Assembly: GCF_028890115.1 (NCBI RefSeq)
Contig: NZ_JARCJD010000014.1
Coordinates: 1-64,000 of the forward strand
Direction of reading: 5' to 3'
DNA length: 64,000 nt
Source: Phaeobacter sp. QD34_24
GTDB taxonomy: Bacteria; Pseudomonadota; Alphaproteobacteria; Rhodobacterales; Rhodobacteraceae
Of this stretch, positions 48,023-56,777 are shown piece by piece (position 1 is the stretch's first letter; every line of letters starts with the position of its first letter). Under the pieces are notes generated by a model. The model saw only the letters and a list, made by a program, of their open reading frames with translations. It made no database searches and was not told where the DNA came from. Position numbers and translations under genes: made by a program.

Positions 48023-49086
48023 GACTGAAGCCCCGGTGGTGGAGTCGCCGTGGTGGGGTAAAGGCCCAGCACCTTGAACAGGTTTCCCATTTCCTCGGGG
48101 TGCGTCAACCGCCGATGTGCGGCGATCAGGCTTTCGAGCGCTTCGCCTTGCAGGGGGGCGGCCAGGGCGCGGGCGCGCTCGGTCACGCCGAGGCGTTCCA
48201 GAAACACGCCTTGGGGCGTCAGCCGGGTTGCGGCGCATCCCGCCGCACGACCCGCCTCGGTCAGGGGTTCGAAATCCACATGGGTGGTGAGATCCGCCGT
48301 GCCCGGTGCCTCCAGCGGATCTGAGGGGGCGTGATCGCGCAGCGCCTGCAGCGTGTCGCCCAGCGAGCGCCAGTCGCCATAGTCGATAATCAGCGCCGCG
48401 CCGCCATGAGTGGCGATGCGGGCCGCAATGGCGGCGGTGATCGGGGCTGCCGCTTCGCAGAGTTCAACCAGATCGCCATCGCGGGTGTCTTCCAGCCGGT
48501 GCGCCAGTGCGCTCTGATCTGCCACGGGACCCAGCCCGAAGGTCAGGCAGCCTTCGGCGCGGCCAATGCGTTTCTCCCGCCAGCCGGACCCGTCGCGCAG
48601 GAATTGGCGCACGGGCAGGGCGTCGAAAAACTCGTTGGCGACCAGGAACAGCGGCTGTCGCGGCAGGTCGTCGATCACGTCGTGCCAGATCGGAGCGTAG
48701 CCCTTCAGCGTCTCGGCCTGGGTCTTGCGCAGGGTGGGGGAGGCCTCGACCAGGTGCAGCTGCATGGCGTCGTGAAAGCCCGGTACGGCGCGGGTGGCGC
48801 GCAGAAGGTCGGCCATCAAGGTGCCGCGCCCCGGGCCCAGTTCTGCCAGCGTGAACGGCGCGGGCGATCCTTGATCCAGCCAGGTCTGCGCCAGGCACAG
48901 GCCCAGCAGCTCGCCGAACATCTGGCTGATCTCGGGCGCCGTGGTGAAATCGCCAGAAGCCCCCAAGGGATCGCGGGTGGTGTAATAGCCGTATTGCGGG
49001 TTGAGCAGGCATTCGGCCATGTAATCGGCCAGGCTCAGCGGGCCGTCGATGTCGATGCGGGCGATAAGGTGGTCGCGCAGGCTCAT
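48019..49086 (-). CDS. NDUFAF7-type SAM-dependent methyltransferase
   Basis: 355 residues. A COG1565 methyltransferase: [16 protein letters not shown] and [15 protein letters not shown] form the SAM site, with [12 protein letters not shown]. The human relative methylates an arginine in complex I subunit NDUFS2; the bacterial target is probably similar (inference). ATGA overlaps with both lgt and pgeF make the trio translationally coupled. Confidence 0.92.
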   Translation of the reverse strand: MSLRDHLIARIDIDGPLSLADYMAECLLNPQYGYYTTRDPLGASGDFTTAPEISQMFGELLGLCLAQTWLDQGSPAPFTLAELGPGRGTLMADLLRATRAVPGFHDAMQLHLVEASPTLRKTQAETLKGYAPIWHDVIDDLPRQPLFLVANEFFDALPVRQFLRDGSGWREKRIGRAEGCLTFGLGPVADQSALAHRLEDTRDGDLVELCEAAAPITAAIAARIATHGGAALIIDYGDWRSLGDTLQALRDHAPSDPLEAPGTADLTTHVDFEPLTEAGRAAGCAATRLTPQGVFLERLGVTERARALAAPLQGEALESLIAAHRRLTHPEEMGNLFKVLGLYPTTATPPPGLQS

Positions 49087-49982
49087 GGCGCGGCCCTTTT
49101 GTGGCGCAGGGATTTGAGCACAAAGACCAGCCCCAGCGCGATCATCGGCAGCGACAGCATCTGCCCCATGGTCAGCCCGTAGCCGCCGATATGCCAGGCA
49201 AGCCCCAGGGGGTTGCCGGGCGATACGAATTGCGCGTCGGGTTGGCGGACGAATTCAACCAGGAACCGCGCCGTGCCATATCCGGCCAGAAAGGTTCCAA
49301 GGACTAGACCTGGGGTAAGGAATGCCGTCTTGCGGAGGGTCAGCCACAACAGCACAGCCCCCAGGATCAACCCCTCCAGAGCGGCCTCATATAGCTGCGA
49401 CGGGTGGCGCGCACAGATCTCTCCCAGCGCCTGGCCGCAGTCCTGTGCAGCCTGTCCCGGAAAGGCGACGCCCCAGGGCAGGTCGGTCGCGCGCCCCCAA
49501 AGCTCGGCGTTGATGAAATTCGCCAGCCGTCCCAGCATCAGCCCCCAGGGCACGGTAAAGGCCACCAGATCCGCCATCTGTAGCTTTGGAATGCCCTGGC
49601 GCGCCGCATAGATCCAGGAGGCCAGCACCACCCCGATCAGACCTCCATGAAAGGCCATGCCGCCCTCCCAGATGCGCAGGATCTGCGAGGGGTTCGAAAG
49701 GTAATAGCCGGGCTGGTAGAACAGCACGAAACCGAGCCGCCCGCCGAGGATGACGCCAAGGATGATCCAGGTCAGCAGATCCTCGACCTGTGCGGGGCGC
49801 ATCGGCGCCTGCTGCCCGGGCCACAGCATGGGGCGCTTCAAGGCCATCACCGCAAGACGCCAGGCGATCACAATGCCGACGATATAGGCCAGCGCGTACC
49901 AGCGCAGGGCGAACTCCATTCCGAACAGGGGGATGGAGAAGATCTCGGGCGATAGGTCGGGGAATTTGATCAGGGCGTGCAT
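49083..49982 (-). CDS. lgt: Prolipoprotein diacylglyceryl transferase
   Basis: 299 residues with seven predicted membrane spans. FHGGLIGV and [13 protein letters not shown] (which includes the catalytic-site arginine) are the Lgt signature. It adds diacylglycerol to the lipobox cysteine of lipoproteins in the inner membrane. It heads the lgt-NDUFAF7-pgeF unit and is divergent from ubiK. The window also has a tiny lipoprotein (61037-61114) that would be a substrate. Confidence 0.96.
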   Translation of the reverse strand: MHALIKFPDLSPEIFSIPLFGMEFALRWYALAYIVGIVIAWRLAVMALKRPMLWPGQQAPMRPAQVEDLLTWIILGVILGGRLGFVLFYQPGYYLSNPSQILRIWEGGMAFHGGLIGVVLASWIYAARQGIPKLQMADLVAFTVPWGLMLGRLANFINAELWGRATDLPWGVAFPGQAAQDCGQALGEICARHPSQLYEAALEGLILGAVLLWLTLRKTAFLTPGLVLGTFLAGYGTARFLVEFVRQPDAQFVSPGNPLGLAWHIGGYGLTMGQMLSLPMIALGLVFVLKSLRHKRAAP

Positions 49983-50093
49983 ATGCGACTGAATGCCTTT
50001 GCCGGGGAATGGAAGTCAACGGGGCGCAGGCAATGGCTTGCCCATGGCCCTTTGGTTGCCCATATAGGGCATAAGCCTGAAACGGAGAAGACG

Positions 50094-50342
50094 ATGCAGA
50101 GCCGCAACAAGATCCTGGACGACATTTCCCAGCTGATGACCAATGCGATGGGCGTTGCCCACGGTGCGCGCGAAGAGGCCGAGACGGCGATGAAGGGCAT
50201 GATCGACCGCTGGCTGGCGGATCGTGATTTTGTCACGCGAGAGGAATTCGACGCTGTACGCGCCATGGCTCAGAAGGCCCGCGAAGAGAATGAAGCGCTG
50301 AAAGCCCGCCTTGATGCGCTGGAAGCCACGACCAAGGGCTAA
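50094..50342 (+). CDS. ubiK: Ubiquinone biosynthesis accessory factor UbiK
   Basis: 82 residues. A helical protein with MQSRNKILDDISQLMTNAMG and a C-terminal coiled coil (AREENEALKARLDALEA). UbiK (BMFP/YqiC family) helps the UbiJ scaffold in ubiquinone synthesis in bacteria that use oxygen. The start at 50094 follows ACGGAG by 6-7 bases; the frame upstream is not real. Divergent from lgt. Confidence 0.88.
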   Translation: MQSRNKILDDISQLMTNAMGVAHGAREEAETAMKGMIDRWLADRDFVTREEFDAVRAMAQKAREENEALKARLDALEATTKG

Positions 50343-50683
50343 GCCCTGATTGGCAGCGGGCGCGGTCTGCCCTGAAATGCGGATCGCGTCCCGCACGGGC
50401 CGGGGTGCGCGTCGCCAAGCGCCTGTCTGCGTCCGGCATCCCGCCTCAGCACAAGCCGTGCCGCTAGAAGCGATGCCAAGATAGGTCATGCCGATATTTT
50501 GGGTGGCTTTTCACTTCATCCACAACTTATTGCAGATATCCCCAAATAAAGGGTTGCCAGCGCCGGCCTGCGCCGCCACCATATCTGGTATGGGAGCGGG
50601 GATGCCTCCCCGTTCTTTTGAGCGCAAAGCTAGCTTTTGTAGGCACGCAGAGGTCTCGGGCTAGGTACCAGGGAGGTGGCATC
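50343..50683 (+). other. Gene-free stretch ahead of the ybjN gene
   Basis: 341 bases with no convincing gene. The first half is GC-rich and the second includes an AT-rich part (TTATTGCAGATATCCCCAAAT near 50527). It should hold the promoter of the ybjN-proC-csaA set. I see no structured repeat or terminator. Confidence 0.4.
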
Positions 50684-51184
50684 ATGGCCCTATCCGAGCA
50701 TCATCTGGAAGACGATATCCACCCTATCGACATCGTTGAAAACATCGCCTCCCACCACGACTGGGATTTCGATCGCATCGGTGACGATCAGATCGCCATG
50801 GCGGTCGAGGGGCAGTGGCGCACCTACTCGGTCACCCTGGCCTGGTCTGGCTATGAGGAAACCCTGCGCCTGGTCTGCAGTTTTGAAATGGAACCGCCCG
50901 AGGACAAGCTGCCGCAGCTTTACGAGCTGTTGAACCTGATCAACGACCAATGCTGGGCGGGCTCCTTTACCTATTGGGCCGAGCACAAGCTGATGCTCTA
51001 TCGCTATGGGTTGCTCCTGTCGGGCGGGCAGGCGGCCAGCCCCAGCCAGATCGATGCGATGATCCAGGCGGCGGTCAGCAACTGTGAGCGGTATTACCCG
51101 GCGGTGCAGCTGACCACCTGGGCCGGGCATGCGCCGAAGGAGTCGTTGCAGGTCGCCATTGCAGAGGCCTACGGGCGCGCGTAA
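50684..51184 (+). CDS. YbjN domain-containing protein
   Basis: 166 residues. The YbjN core reads DWDFDRIGDDQIAMAVEG and ETLRLVCSFEMEPPEDKL, then the wide C-terminal helix bundle. A cytoplasmic type III-secretion-chaperone-like fold of unknown function; in E. coli YbjN affects stress and motility. GGGAGG lies 8 bases before the ATG at 50684. proC follows after 41 bases. Confidence 0.85.
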   Translation: MALSEHHLEDDIHPIDIVENIASHHDWDFDRIGDDQIAMAVEGQWRTYSVTLAWSGYEETLRLVCSFEMEPPEDKLPQLYELLNLINDQCWAGSFTYWAEHKLMLYRYGLLLSGGQAASPSQIDAMIQAAVSNCERYYPAVQLTTWAGHAPKESLQVAIAEAYGRA

Positions 51185-51225
51185 ACCTTTGCCCCGAGAC
51201 TGACAGATCAAATGGGGCAGGGACA

Positions 51226-52041
51226 ATGGATATGACGGAAATCGCGGATCGCGGGCTGGTTCTTCTGGGCTGCGGCAAGATGGGATCGGCGATGCTGGCG
51301 GGCTGGCTGGAGGGCGGATTGCCTGCCGCCTCGGTCTGGGTGCTGGATCCCTATCCGTCGGATTGGCTGAAATCCACCGGCGTTGCCATCAACCAGGGCC
51401 TGCCCCAAAATCCGGCCATCGTGCTGATCGCGGTGAAGCCGCAGATGATGGGCGATGCGCTGCCGGGCCTGCAGGCGCTGGGCAATGGGGATACGCTGTT
51501 CATCTCCGTGGCGGCAGGGATTTCCTGCGCCAGTTACGAGGCGATGTTGGGCGACAAGACCCCCATCGTGCGCGCCATGCCCAACACACCTGCCGCCATC
51601 GGGCGCGGGATCACCGCCCTGATCGGCAACAGCCAGAGCGGGGCGCAGCATATGGACATGGCAGAGGCGCTCTTGTCTGCCATCGGTCAGACGGTGCGCC
51701 TGCAGTCCGAGGATCAGATGGATGCGGTGACCGGCGTCAGCGGCTCTGGTCCGGCCTATGTCTTTCACCTGATCGAGACGCTGGCTGCCGCGGGAGAGGC
51801 GCAGGGCCTGCCCGCAGATCTGGCGATGCAGCTGGCCAAGGCCACGGTGGCGGGCGCCGGTGCCCTGGCCGAAGCGGCGGATGAGAGCCCCGAACAGCTG
51901 CGCATCAATGTGACCAGCCCCAATGGCACCACCCAGGCGGCGCTTGAGGTGCTGATGGACAAGGAAAGCGGCTTCCCCAGCCTGCTGAACCGCGCAGTCG
52001 CGGCGGCGGCCAACCGATCCAAGGAGCTGTCCGGTGGCTGA
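51226..52041 (+). CDS. proC: Pyrroline-5-carboxylate reductase
   Basis: 271 residues. Last step of proline synthesis, reducing P5C with NAD(P)H. LGCGKMGSAML near the start is the Rossmann motif, and DAVTGVSGSGPAYVF and NVTSPNGTTQAAL are the ProC substrate blocks. The GTG start of the csaA gene lies inside its end, so those two are coupled. Confidence 0.95.
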   Translation: MDMTEIADRGLVLLGCGKMGSAMLAGWLEGGLPAASVWVLDPYPSDWLKSTGVAINQGLPQNPAIVLIAVKPQMMGDALPGLQALGNGDTLFISVAAGISCASYEAMLGDKTPIVRAMPNTPAAIGRGITALIGNSQSGAQHMDMAEALLSAIGQTVRLQSEDQMDAVTGVSGSGPAYVFHLIETLAAAGEAQGLPADLAMQLAKATVAGAGALAEAADESPEQLRINVTSPNGTTQAALEVLMDKESGFPSLLNRAVAAAANRSKELSGG

Positions 52042-52372
52042 GATTTCCTTTGATGACTTCCTAAAAGTCGACATCCGCGTCGGCCAGGTGGTACGGGCCG
52101 AACCCTATCCGGAGGCGCGCAAACCGGCGATCAAGATGTGGATCGATTTCGGTGATGAGATCGGCGAGAAAAAGACCTCGGCCCAGGTGACGGCGCATTA
52201 CACGCCGGAGAGCCTTGTGGGCAAACAGGTGCTGGCCGTGGTGAATTTCCCGCCGCGCCAGATTGGTAAGTTCATGTCCGAGGTGCTGGTGCTGGGCCTG
52301 CCGGATGAGGCGGGCGAAGTCTGCCTGATCGGCCCCGACGCCCCGGTTCCGCTTGGTGGAAGGATGCATTGA
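52034..52372 (+). CDS. csaA: CsaA-like tRNA-binding (OB-fold) protein
   Basis: 112 residues that are just one tRNA-binding OB domain (DIRVGQVVRAEPYPEARKPA, then VVNFPPRQIGKFMSEVLVLG), similar to CsaA and to the C-terminal domain of MetRS. Proposed chaperone/export role. It starts with GTG at 52034, overlapping proC by 8 bases. GGAGCTGTCCG precedes it. Confidence 0.9.
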   Translation: MAEISFDDFLKVDIRVGQVVRAEPYPEARKPAIKMWIDFGDEIGEKKTSAQVTAHYTPESLVGKQVLAVVNFPPRQIGKFMSEVLVLGLPDEAGEVCLIGPDAPVPLGGRMH

Positions 52373-52374
52373 CC

Positions 52375-53325
52375 ATGAAGCTTTGGATCACACGGCCGAT
52401 GACGGCGGCGGTCGAGGCGCGCGCGCGTGCCGAATTCGATGTGGACATCCGCCCGGATACGGGCGTGCTCAGCCGCCAGGAGATGCAGCGGGCACTGCGC
52501 GACTATGACGTTGTGGTGCCAACGCTGGGCGACCTTTTCTCCGCCGATGTCTTTGCTGCCGTACCCGATCCGCGCTGCCGCCTGCTGGCGAATTTCGGTG
52601 TCGGCTACAACCACATCGATGTGCAGGCGGCTCAGGCTGCCGGTGTGGCCGTGACGAACACGCCGGGGGCGGTCACAGATGCCACCGCCGATATCGCCAT
52701 GACCCTGATCCTGATGTCGGCGCGCCGCGCGGGCGAGGGGGAGCGGCTGGTGCGCTCGGGCACCTGGGAGGGCTGGCACCCGACCCAGATGCTGGGCCAG
52801 CATGTGACCGGCAAGACGGTTGGCATCGTGGGTCTGGGCCGGATTGGCGCGGCCATCGGGCGGCGCTGTCATTTCGGCTTTGGCATGACCGTGCTCTACA
52901 CCGCGCGCAGCGACAAGGATCCGGGCTTTCCGGTCAGCCGCAGCACTGACCTGGCCGCGATGGCGGCTGAGGTGGATTTCCTGGTGGTGGCCGTGCCCGG
53001 CGGCGCTGAAACGCGGCATCTGGTGGATGAGGAGATCCTTGCCGCCATGCAGCCCCATGCGCATCTGATCAATATCGCCCGGGGAGAGATCGTGAAGGAG
53101 GCGGCCCTGATCGCGGCCCTGAACGAAGGCCGGATCGCGGGCGCGGGCCTTGATGTCTACGAGTTCGAACCCAAGGTGCCAGAGGCGCTCTGCGCGCTTG
53201 ATACAGTGACCCTGTTGCCGCATCTGGGCACCGCCACCGAAGAGGTGCGCAGCAACATGGGGCAGATGGCGCTGGACAATGTGGCGGCCTTCCTGGCCGG
53301 AAAGGCGCTGCCGAACCCGGTCTGA
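52375..53325 (+). CDS. D-2-hydroxyacid dehydrogenase (glyoxylate/hydroxypyruvate reductase type)
   Basis: 316 residues. The NAD(P) fold GIVGLGRIGAAIG (about 150), the catalytic Arg in VVAVPGGAET to NIARGEIV, and the Glu/His in LLPHLGTATEE define the family. Substrate is likely a small 2-oxo acid such as glyoxylate. GGAAGGA lies 11 bases ahead of the ATG at 52375; a TTG at 52369 that overlaps the csaA stop is an alternative start. Follows csaA by two bases. Confidence 0.88.
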   Translation: MKLWITRPMTAAVEARARAEFDVDIRPDTGVLSRQEMQRALRDYDVVVPTLGDLFSADVFAAVPDPRCRLLANFGVGYNHIDVQAAQAAGVAVTNTPGAVTDATADIAMTLILMSARRAGEGERLVRSGTWEGWHPTQMLGQHVTGKTVGIVGLGRIGAAIGRRCHFGFGMTVLYTARSDKDPGFPVSRSTDLAAMAAEVDFLVVAVPGGAETRHLVDEEILAAMQPHAHLINIARGEIVKEAALIAALNEGRIAGAGLDVYEFEPKVPEALCALDTVTLLPHLGTATEEVRSNMGQMALDNVAAFLAGKALPNPV

Positions 53326-53359
53326 GGCGCAGGATCCTTGGGGCTGAGCCTGAGTGGGC

Positions 53360-53950
53360 TCAGACCGCGCTGCGGTCCCCCATCGCCTCGCGCCAGTGGC
53401 GGCGGCACAGCGGAACATAGGTCTCATTGCCGCCGATTTGAACCTGGTCGCCGGTCGTGATCGCGTCGCCGTTTTCGTCCTGGCGGATCACCATGGTGGC
53501 CTTCTTTCCGCAGTGGCAGATGGTGCGCACCTCGCGCATCTCGTCGGCGAGCGCCAGAAGCGTGGCGGAGCCGGGAAACAGCTTGCCCTGAAAATCCACC
53601 CGCAGCCCATAGCACAGCACCGGCACGCGCAGATCATCCACCACCCGCGCCAGCTGCCAGACCTGATCGTCAGAGAGGAACTGTGCCTCATCGACAAAGA
53701 TGCAGGCCACCGGCCCCTGGGCCAGCCGCGATGTGATCTTGGCAAAAAGGTCTTCGTCCGGGGCAAAGACATCGGCGGTTGCACTGATTCCGATCCGCGA
53801 GGCGATCCGCCCCTCTCCGGCGCGATCATCGATCTGCGCGGTCAGCAGATAGGTCTCCATATTGTTTTCGCGGTAGTTGTGCGAAGCCTGCAGCAGCACC
53901 GTCGACTTGCCCGCGTTCATGGTGGAGTAGTGAAAATAGAGCTTTGCCAT
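53360..53950 (-). CDS. tdk: Thymidine kinase
   Basis: 196 residues. Type II Tdk: Walker A in STMNAGKST, Walker B VDEAQFL, and zinc-binding cysteines in TICHCGKKA and PLCRRHW. It salvages thymidine. The start at 53950 (MAKLYFHYST) is the family norm; the in-frame extension to 53980 is not conserved sequence. Convergent with the hydroxyacid dehydrogenase; a 7-bp hairpin (53344-53363) covers its stop and may act as a terminator. Confidence 0.95.
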   Translation of the reverse strand: MAKLYFHYSTMNAGKSTVLLQASHNYRENNMETYLLTAQIDDRAGEGRIASRIGISATADVFAPDEDLFAKITSRLAQGPVACIFVDEAQFLSDDQVWQLARVVDDLRVPVLCYGLRVDFQGKLFPGSATLLALADEMREVRTICHCGKKATMVIRQDENGDAITTGDQVQIGGNETYVPLCRRHWREAMGDRSAV

Positions 53951-54415
53951 GAGCGGCGGTTTATCCTTTGGCCGGGTCATTTGGAACCGTAAATCGCCAC
54001 CGTTTACGCCCTATGCCCCGGCGCAGGGTGCGCAGGGTTCGCCTGCAGGGCGATGGGGGTGATGGTCGGGGCAGGGAAGGGAGAAATTGCGCCCTGACGT
54101 GGCAGGCTGATCGATCCGGGCCGCAGCAGGCCCCAAGGGTGGATCTGAACAGAAACCGCCGCGCAGGGCGCAGACCAAAAACAGGAGGCTCCTCAGCCAG
54201 AAACCTGGCCGGGGAACAGTCCCAAACACAGAAGCCAACCCCACTCACGAAAGTCTGCTTCACCCCAAAATGATGCAAAATGGCATCTGGGACACTCACT
54301 AAATCCCTGAAAACCAGAGGGATGGATCAAGTATTGCAATTCGTCTAAAAGAGATTCATGGGAAATTAATAATTTCATTCCCCGCCTGGCAAGGCGGCAT
54401 ACTGAGTGAGACTAC
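53951..54415. other. Gene-free stretch between tdk and the CII-like gene
   Basis: 465 bases. GC-rich near tdk, then AT-rich from about 54200, with AAATTAATAATTTC near 54362-54376. A short perfect hairpin CCGCCT GGCA AGGCGG (54382-54397) sits just ahead of the next gene and might be an attenuator or operator. No convincing coding frame. Confidence 0.5.
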
Positions 54416-54883
54416 ATGGCAGATATCGGCACCTACCTGAAGAAGCACACGGAAGCCCTGGTCAAGGACGTCGGTATCGAGGCGGCCTGTCAGATCACCG
54501 GCAAATCCAAGGCGACGCTGGGGCGCTATTACTCCGACAATGCCGAACATGCGGAACGGTTCATGCCGGTGGATTCCGTAGCCAAACTGGAAGGTGCTGC
54601 CTCATTCCCCCATGTGACGGCCGCGCTGGCAGATCTGAAGAACATCACGCTCTCCTATAACCAGTCAGAAGAGAGCGCGGCGGGCGGGCGTAACTCCGGC
54701 GGTGTGAACGCGGATGTGATCGCGTTGAGCCAGCGCTTTGCGACACTGATGAGCGAGTATCAGGAAGCCATTGCCGACGGGATCATCACCGTGAACGAAG
54801 CCAAGCGCCTGTTGCGTGAAACGGTTCTGTTGCAGCAGGTCCTGCTGGAGATGAAACTGCACCTGGAAGAAGAAAGCGCCTGA
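54416..54883 (+). CDS. Phage-CII-like helix-turn-helix protein, function unknown
   Basis: 155 residues. The N terminus has a helix-turn-helix-like block (GIEAACQITGKSKATLGRYYS, trimmed here to its ends GIEAACQ and LGRYYS). The C terminus is a long helix with AIADGIITVNEAKRLLRE. This overall plan, DNA-binding head and helical multimerising tail, resembles CII/CP76-type regulators of P2-like phages, but I cannot prove homology. No other phage genes are near. ORF ends 59 bases from the convergent ketoacyl-ACP synthase. Confidence 0.55.
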   Translation: MADIGTYLKKHTEALVKDVGIEAACQITGKSKATLGRYYSDNAEHAERFMPVDSVAKLEGAASFPHVTAALADLKNITLSYNQSEESAAGGRNSGGVNADVIALSQRFATLMSEYQEAIADGIITVNEAKRLLRETVLLQQVLLEMKLHLEEESA

Positions 54884-54941
54884 CGCGTTTTCTCAGGCTT
54901 GTTTGCCCTTGATGCATGAGATCAGCCCCGCAGGGCGCCGC

Positions 54942-56066
54942 TCACGCGTGGCGGCGCAACAGGGCTGATCCCACCGAGTATCCTGCTCCGAAGGAACAGA
55001 TCAGGCCGATCTCCTGATCGCCCATGTCATCGGAATTCTGCGAAAAGGCGATGATCGAGCCGGCCGACGAGGTATTGGCATAGTCCTGCAGGATATTGGG
55101 CTGCTCTTCCGGTGTGGGGGTGCGGCCCAGGACCTTCTTGCCGATGAAATCGTTCATCGACTTGTTGGCCTGATGAAGCCACAGGCGCTTCAGATCGGTG
55201 TTTGCGACGCCGCTGTCACTCAGGTGGTCTGCGATATGGCTGCTGACCAGCGGCAGCACTTCCTTGAACACCTTGCGCCCGTTCTGCATGAACTGCATGT
55301 CGCGGCGGTCCTCCACCCCGTCAGGGCGCGAGCGGCGCAGGAAGCCGTTGTTGTTGCGGATATTGTTGGAGAACTCGGTGGCGCAGCGGGTCGAGAGGAT
55401 CTCGAAATGCGGTCCCTTGGCGTCTTCGATCCGTTCCACCAGGGTTGCGGTTGCCACGTCGCCAAAGATGAAATGGCAATCCCGGTCGCGCCACTCCAGA
55501 TGGCCGGAACAGATCTCGGGGTTGACCACCAGCGCCGAACGGATGCTGCCTGAGCGGATCATGTCGGCCGCCACCTGCAGGCCGAAGGTGGCCGAGGAAC
55601 AGGCCACGTTCATGTCAAAGGCAAAGCCGTCGATGCCCAAGAGCTTCTGGATCTCGATGGCGACCGCCGGGTAGGCGCGCTCCATGTTGGAGGCCGCACA
55701 GATCACCACATCGACATCGGAGGCCGTTTTGCCCGCCTGGGCCAGAGCCTTGTTCGCGGCATCCACCGCCATTTCCGCCATGATGCCGGGTTCCTCGTCG
55801 TTGCGCTGGCGCAGCAGCGGGTGCATCACCTCGGGATCAAGAATGCCGCTCTTGTCCATCACGAAGCGCTGCTCGATGCCGGAGGCCTTGACGATGAACT
55901 CCTCCGAGGAATGCTGCATCGGTTCCATCTCGCCCGCGGCGATGGCCTCGGCATTCTGCGCGTTCATGCGGTCGGCATAGGCGTTGAAGGCCTCGACCAG
56001 TTCGGCATTGGTGATGACCTGCGAGGGAGTGAAGACCCCGGTGCCGGTGATGGCAGCTGTGTACAT
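54942..56066 (-). CDS. 3-oxoacyl-ACP synthase III family protein (variant KAS III)
   Basis: 374 residues. Catalytic triad Cys156 in NVACSSAT, His298 in WLHQANKS and Asn331 in DYANTSSAG. It is longer than classical FabH (about 320) because of an insertion at 30-60 (NAYADRMNAQNAEAIAAG), a variant group found in Rhodobacterales and other proteobacteria. It condenses an acyl starter with malonyl-ACP, but the starter is unknown. The start at 56066 is the family norm. Divergent from the marR-efflux genes, with tandem palindromes between them. Confidence 0.88.
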   Translation of the reverse strand: MYTAAITGTGVFTPSQVITNAELVEAFNAYADRMNAQNAEAIAAGEMEPMQHSSEEFIVKASGIEQRFVMDKSGILDPEVMHPLLRQRNDEEPGIMAEMAVDAANKALAQAGKTASDVDVVICAASNMERAYPAVAIEIQKLLGIDGFAFDMNVACSSATFGLQVAADMIRSGSIRSALVVNPEICSGHLEWRDRDCHFIFGDVATATLVERIEDAKGPHFEILSTRCATEFSNNIRNNNGFLRRSRPDGVEDRRDMQFMQNGRKVFKEVLPLVSSHIADHLSDSGVANTDLKRLWLHQANKSMNDFIGKKVLGRTPTPEEQPNILQDYANTSSAGSIIAFSQNSDDMGDQEIGLICSFGAGYSVGSALLRRHA

Positions 56067-56170
56067 TGTAAAGGAACCCTGAGTTTTCAAAGTGCCGTCA
56101 ATCTGGTCATTTTGCCACAGGAAGGTCAAGCCCGCAGCGCGGGTGCCGCAAGGGAAAGAGGCCGTCTTCT

Positions 56171-56197
56171 GTGAAGTTCTTCACATGAATATTTCAT
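56171..56197. promoter_or_regulatory. Tandem palindromes, candidate MarR operator
   Basis: GTGAAG TT CTTCAC (56171-56184) is directly followed by ATGAA TAT TTCAT (56185-56197). Both are perfect. They lie between the divergent ketoacyl-ACP synthase and marR genes, in an AT-rich patch, as expected for a MarR-type dimer site. Confidence 0.5.
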
Positions 56198-56297
56198 TTT
56201 ATGAAGTAATTTGGGGCGAATCCCCCCATGGGGTGATATCCGCCCGATGGAGACGCCAGGGGGCATCGCGTTTCGCCGCGCATGAGCAGAGATAGTC

Positions 56298-56777
56298 ATG
56301 ACTGACGAAGAAAACCGGTTTTCTCCCGAAACCCGTGCATTGATGGGGGTCTTTGCGCTCTATTGGAAGATGGACGCCGTGATCGACCAGACGCTTCTGA
56401 CACCGCAGATGGGGCGGCTGGAAGGGCGGGTGCTGTTGCAACTGGATCAGCCCCGTAGGATGGGGGCATTGGCGCAATTGCTGCTGACGGGGCCGCCATC
56501 GGTGACGGCTGCGGCAGATCGGTTGCAGAACATGGGGCTGGTGCGACGGGCTCCGGATCCCGACGACCGGCGCGCCCTCGTGTTGCAGCTCACCGAACAG
56601 GGGTGGGAGATGCGGCGCCAATTGGAAGCCGGGGCGAGCGCCCTGTTTCGTCAGGTGTCCGGGCTGAGCGATGACGAGATCAAGCAGTTCGCGGCGCTGT
56701 CCATGAAAATCCATGATACCATTACCGGCACCGGGGAGATCCTGAAGGATCCCAGCCAAACAGGAGACAAAGAATGA
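56298..56777 (+). CDS. MarR family transcriptional regulator
   Basis: 159 residues. The winged helix is at about 45-105 (LAQLLLTGPPSVTAAADRLQ, wing RAPDPDDRRALVLQLT). Its stop overlaps the next start as ATGA, so it is the first gene of an RND efflux operon and probably its repressor. Candidate operator at 56171-56197. Confidence 0.9.
   Translation: MTDEENRFSPETRALMGVFALYWKMDAVIDQTLLTPQMGRLEGRVLLQLDQPRRMGALAQLLLTGPPSVTAAADRLQNMGLVRRAPDPDDRRALVLQLTEQGWEMRRQLEAGASALFRQVSGLSDDEIKQFAALSMKIHDTITGTGEILKDPSQTGDKE

Noticed and set aside
53344..53363. Hairpin overlapping the tdk stop as a terminator
   Set aside because: Only a 7-bp stem with no T-run; noted under tdk but too weak for its own call.
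53961..54299. A 112-codon minus-strand frame next to tdk
   Set aside because: Low-complexity, no RBS and no conserved motif; it lies in the gene-free gap.
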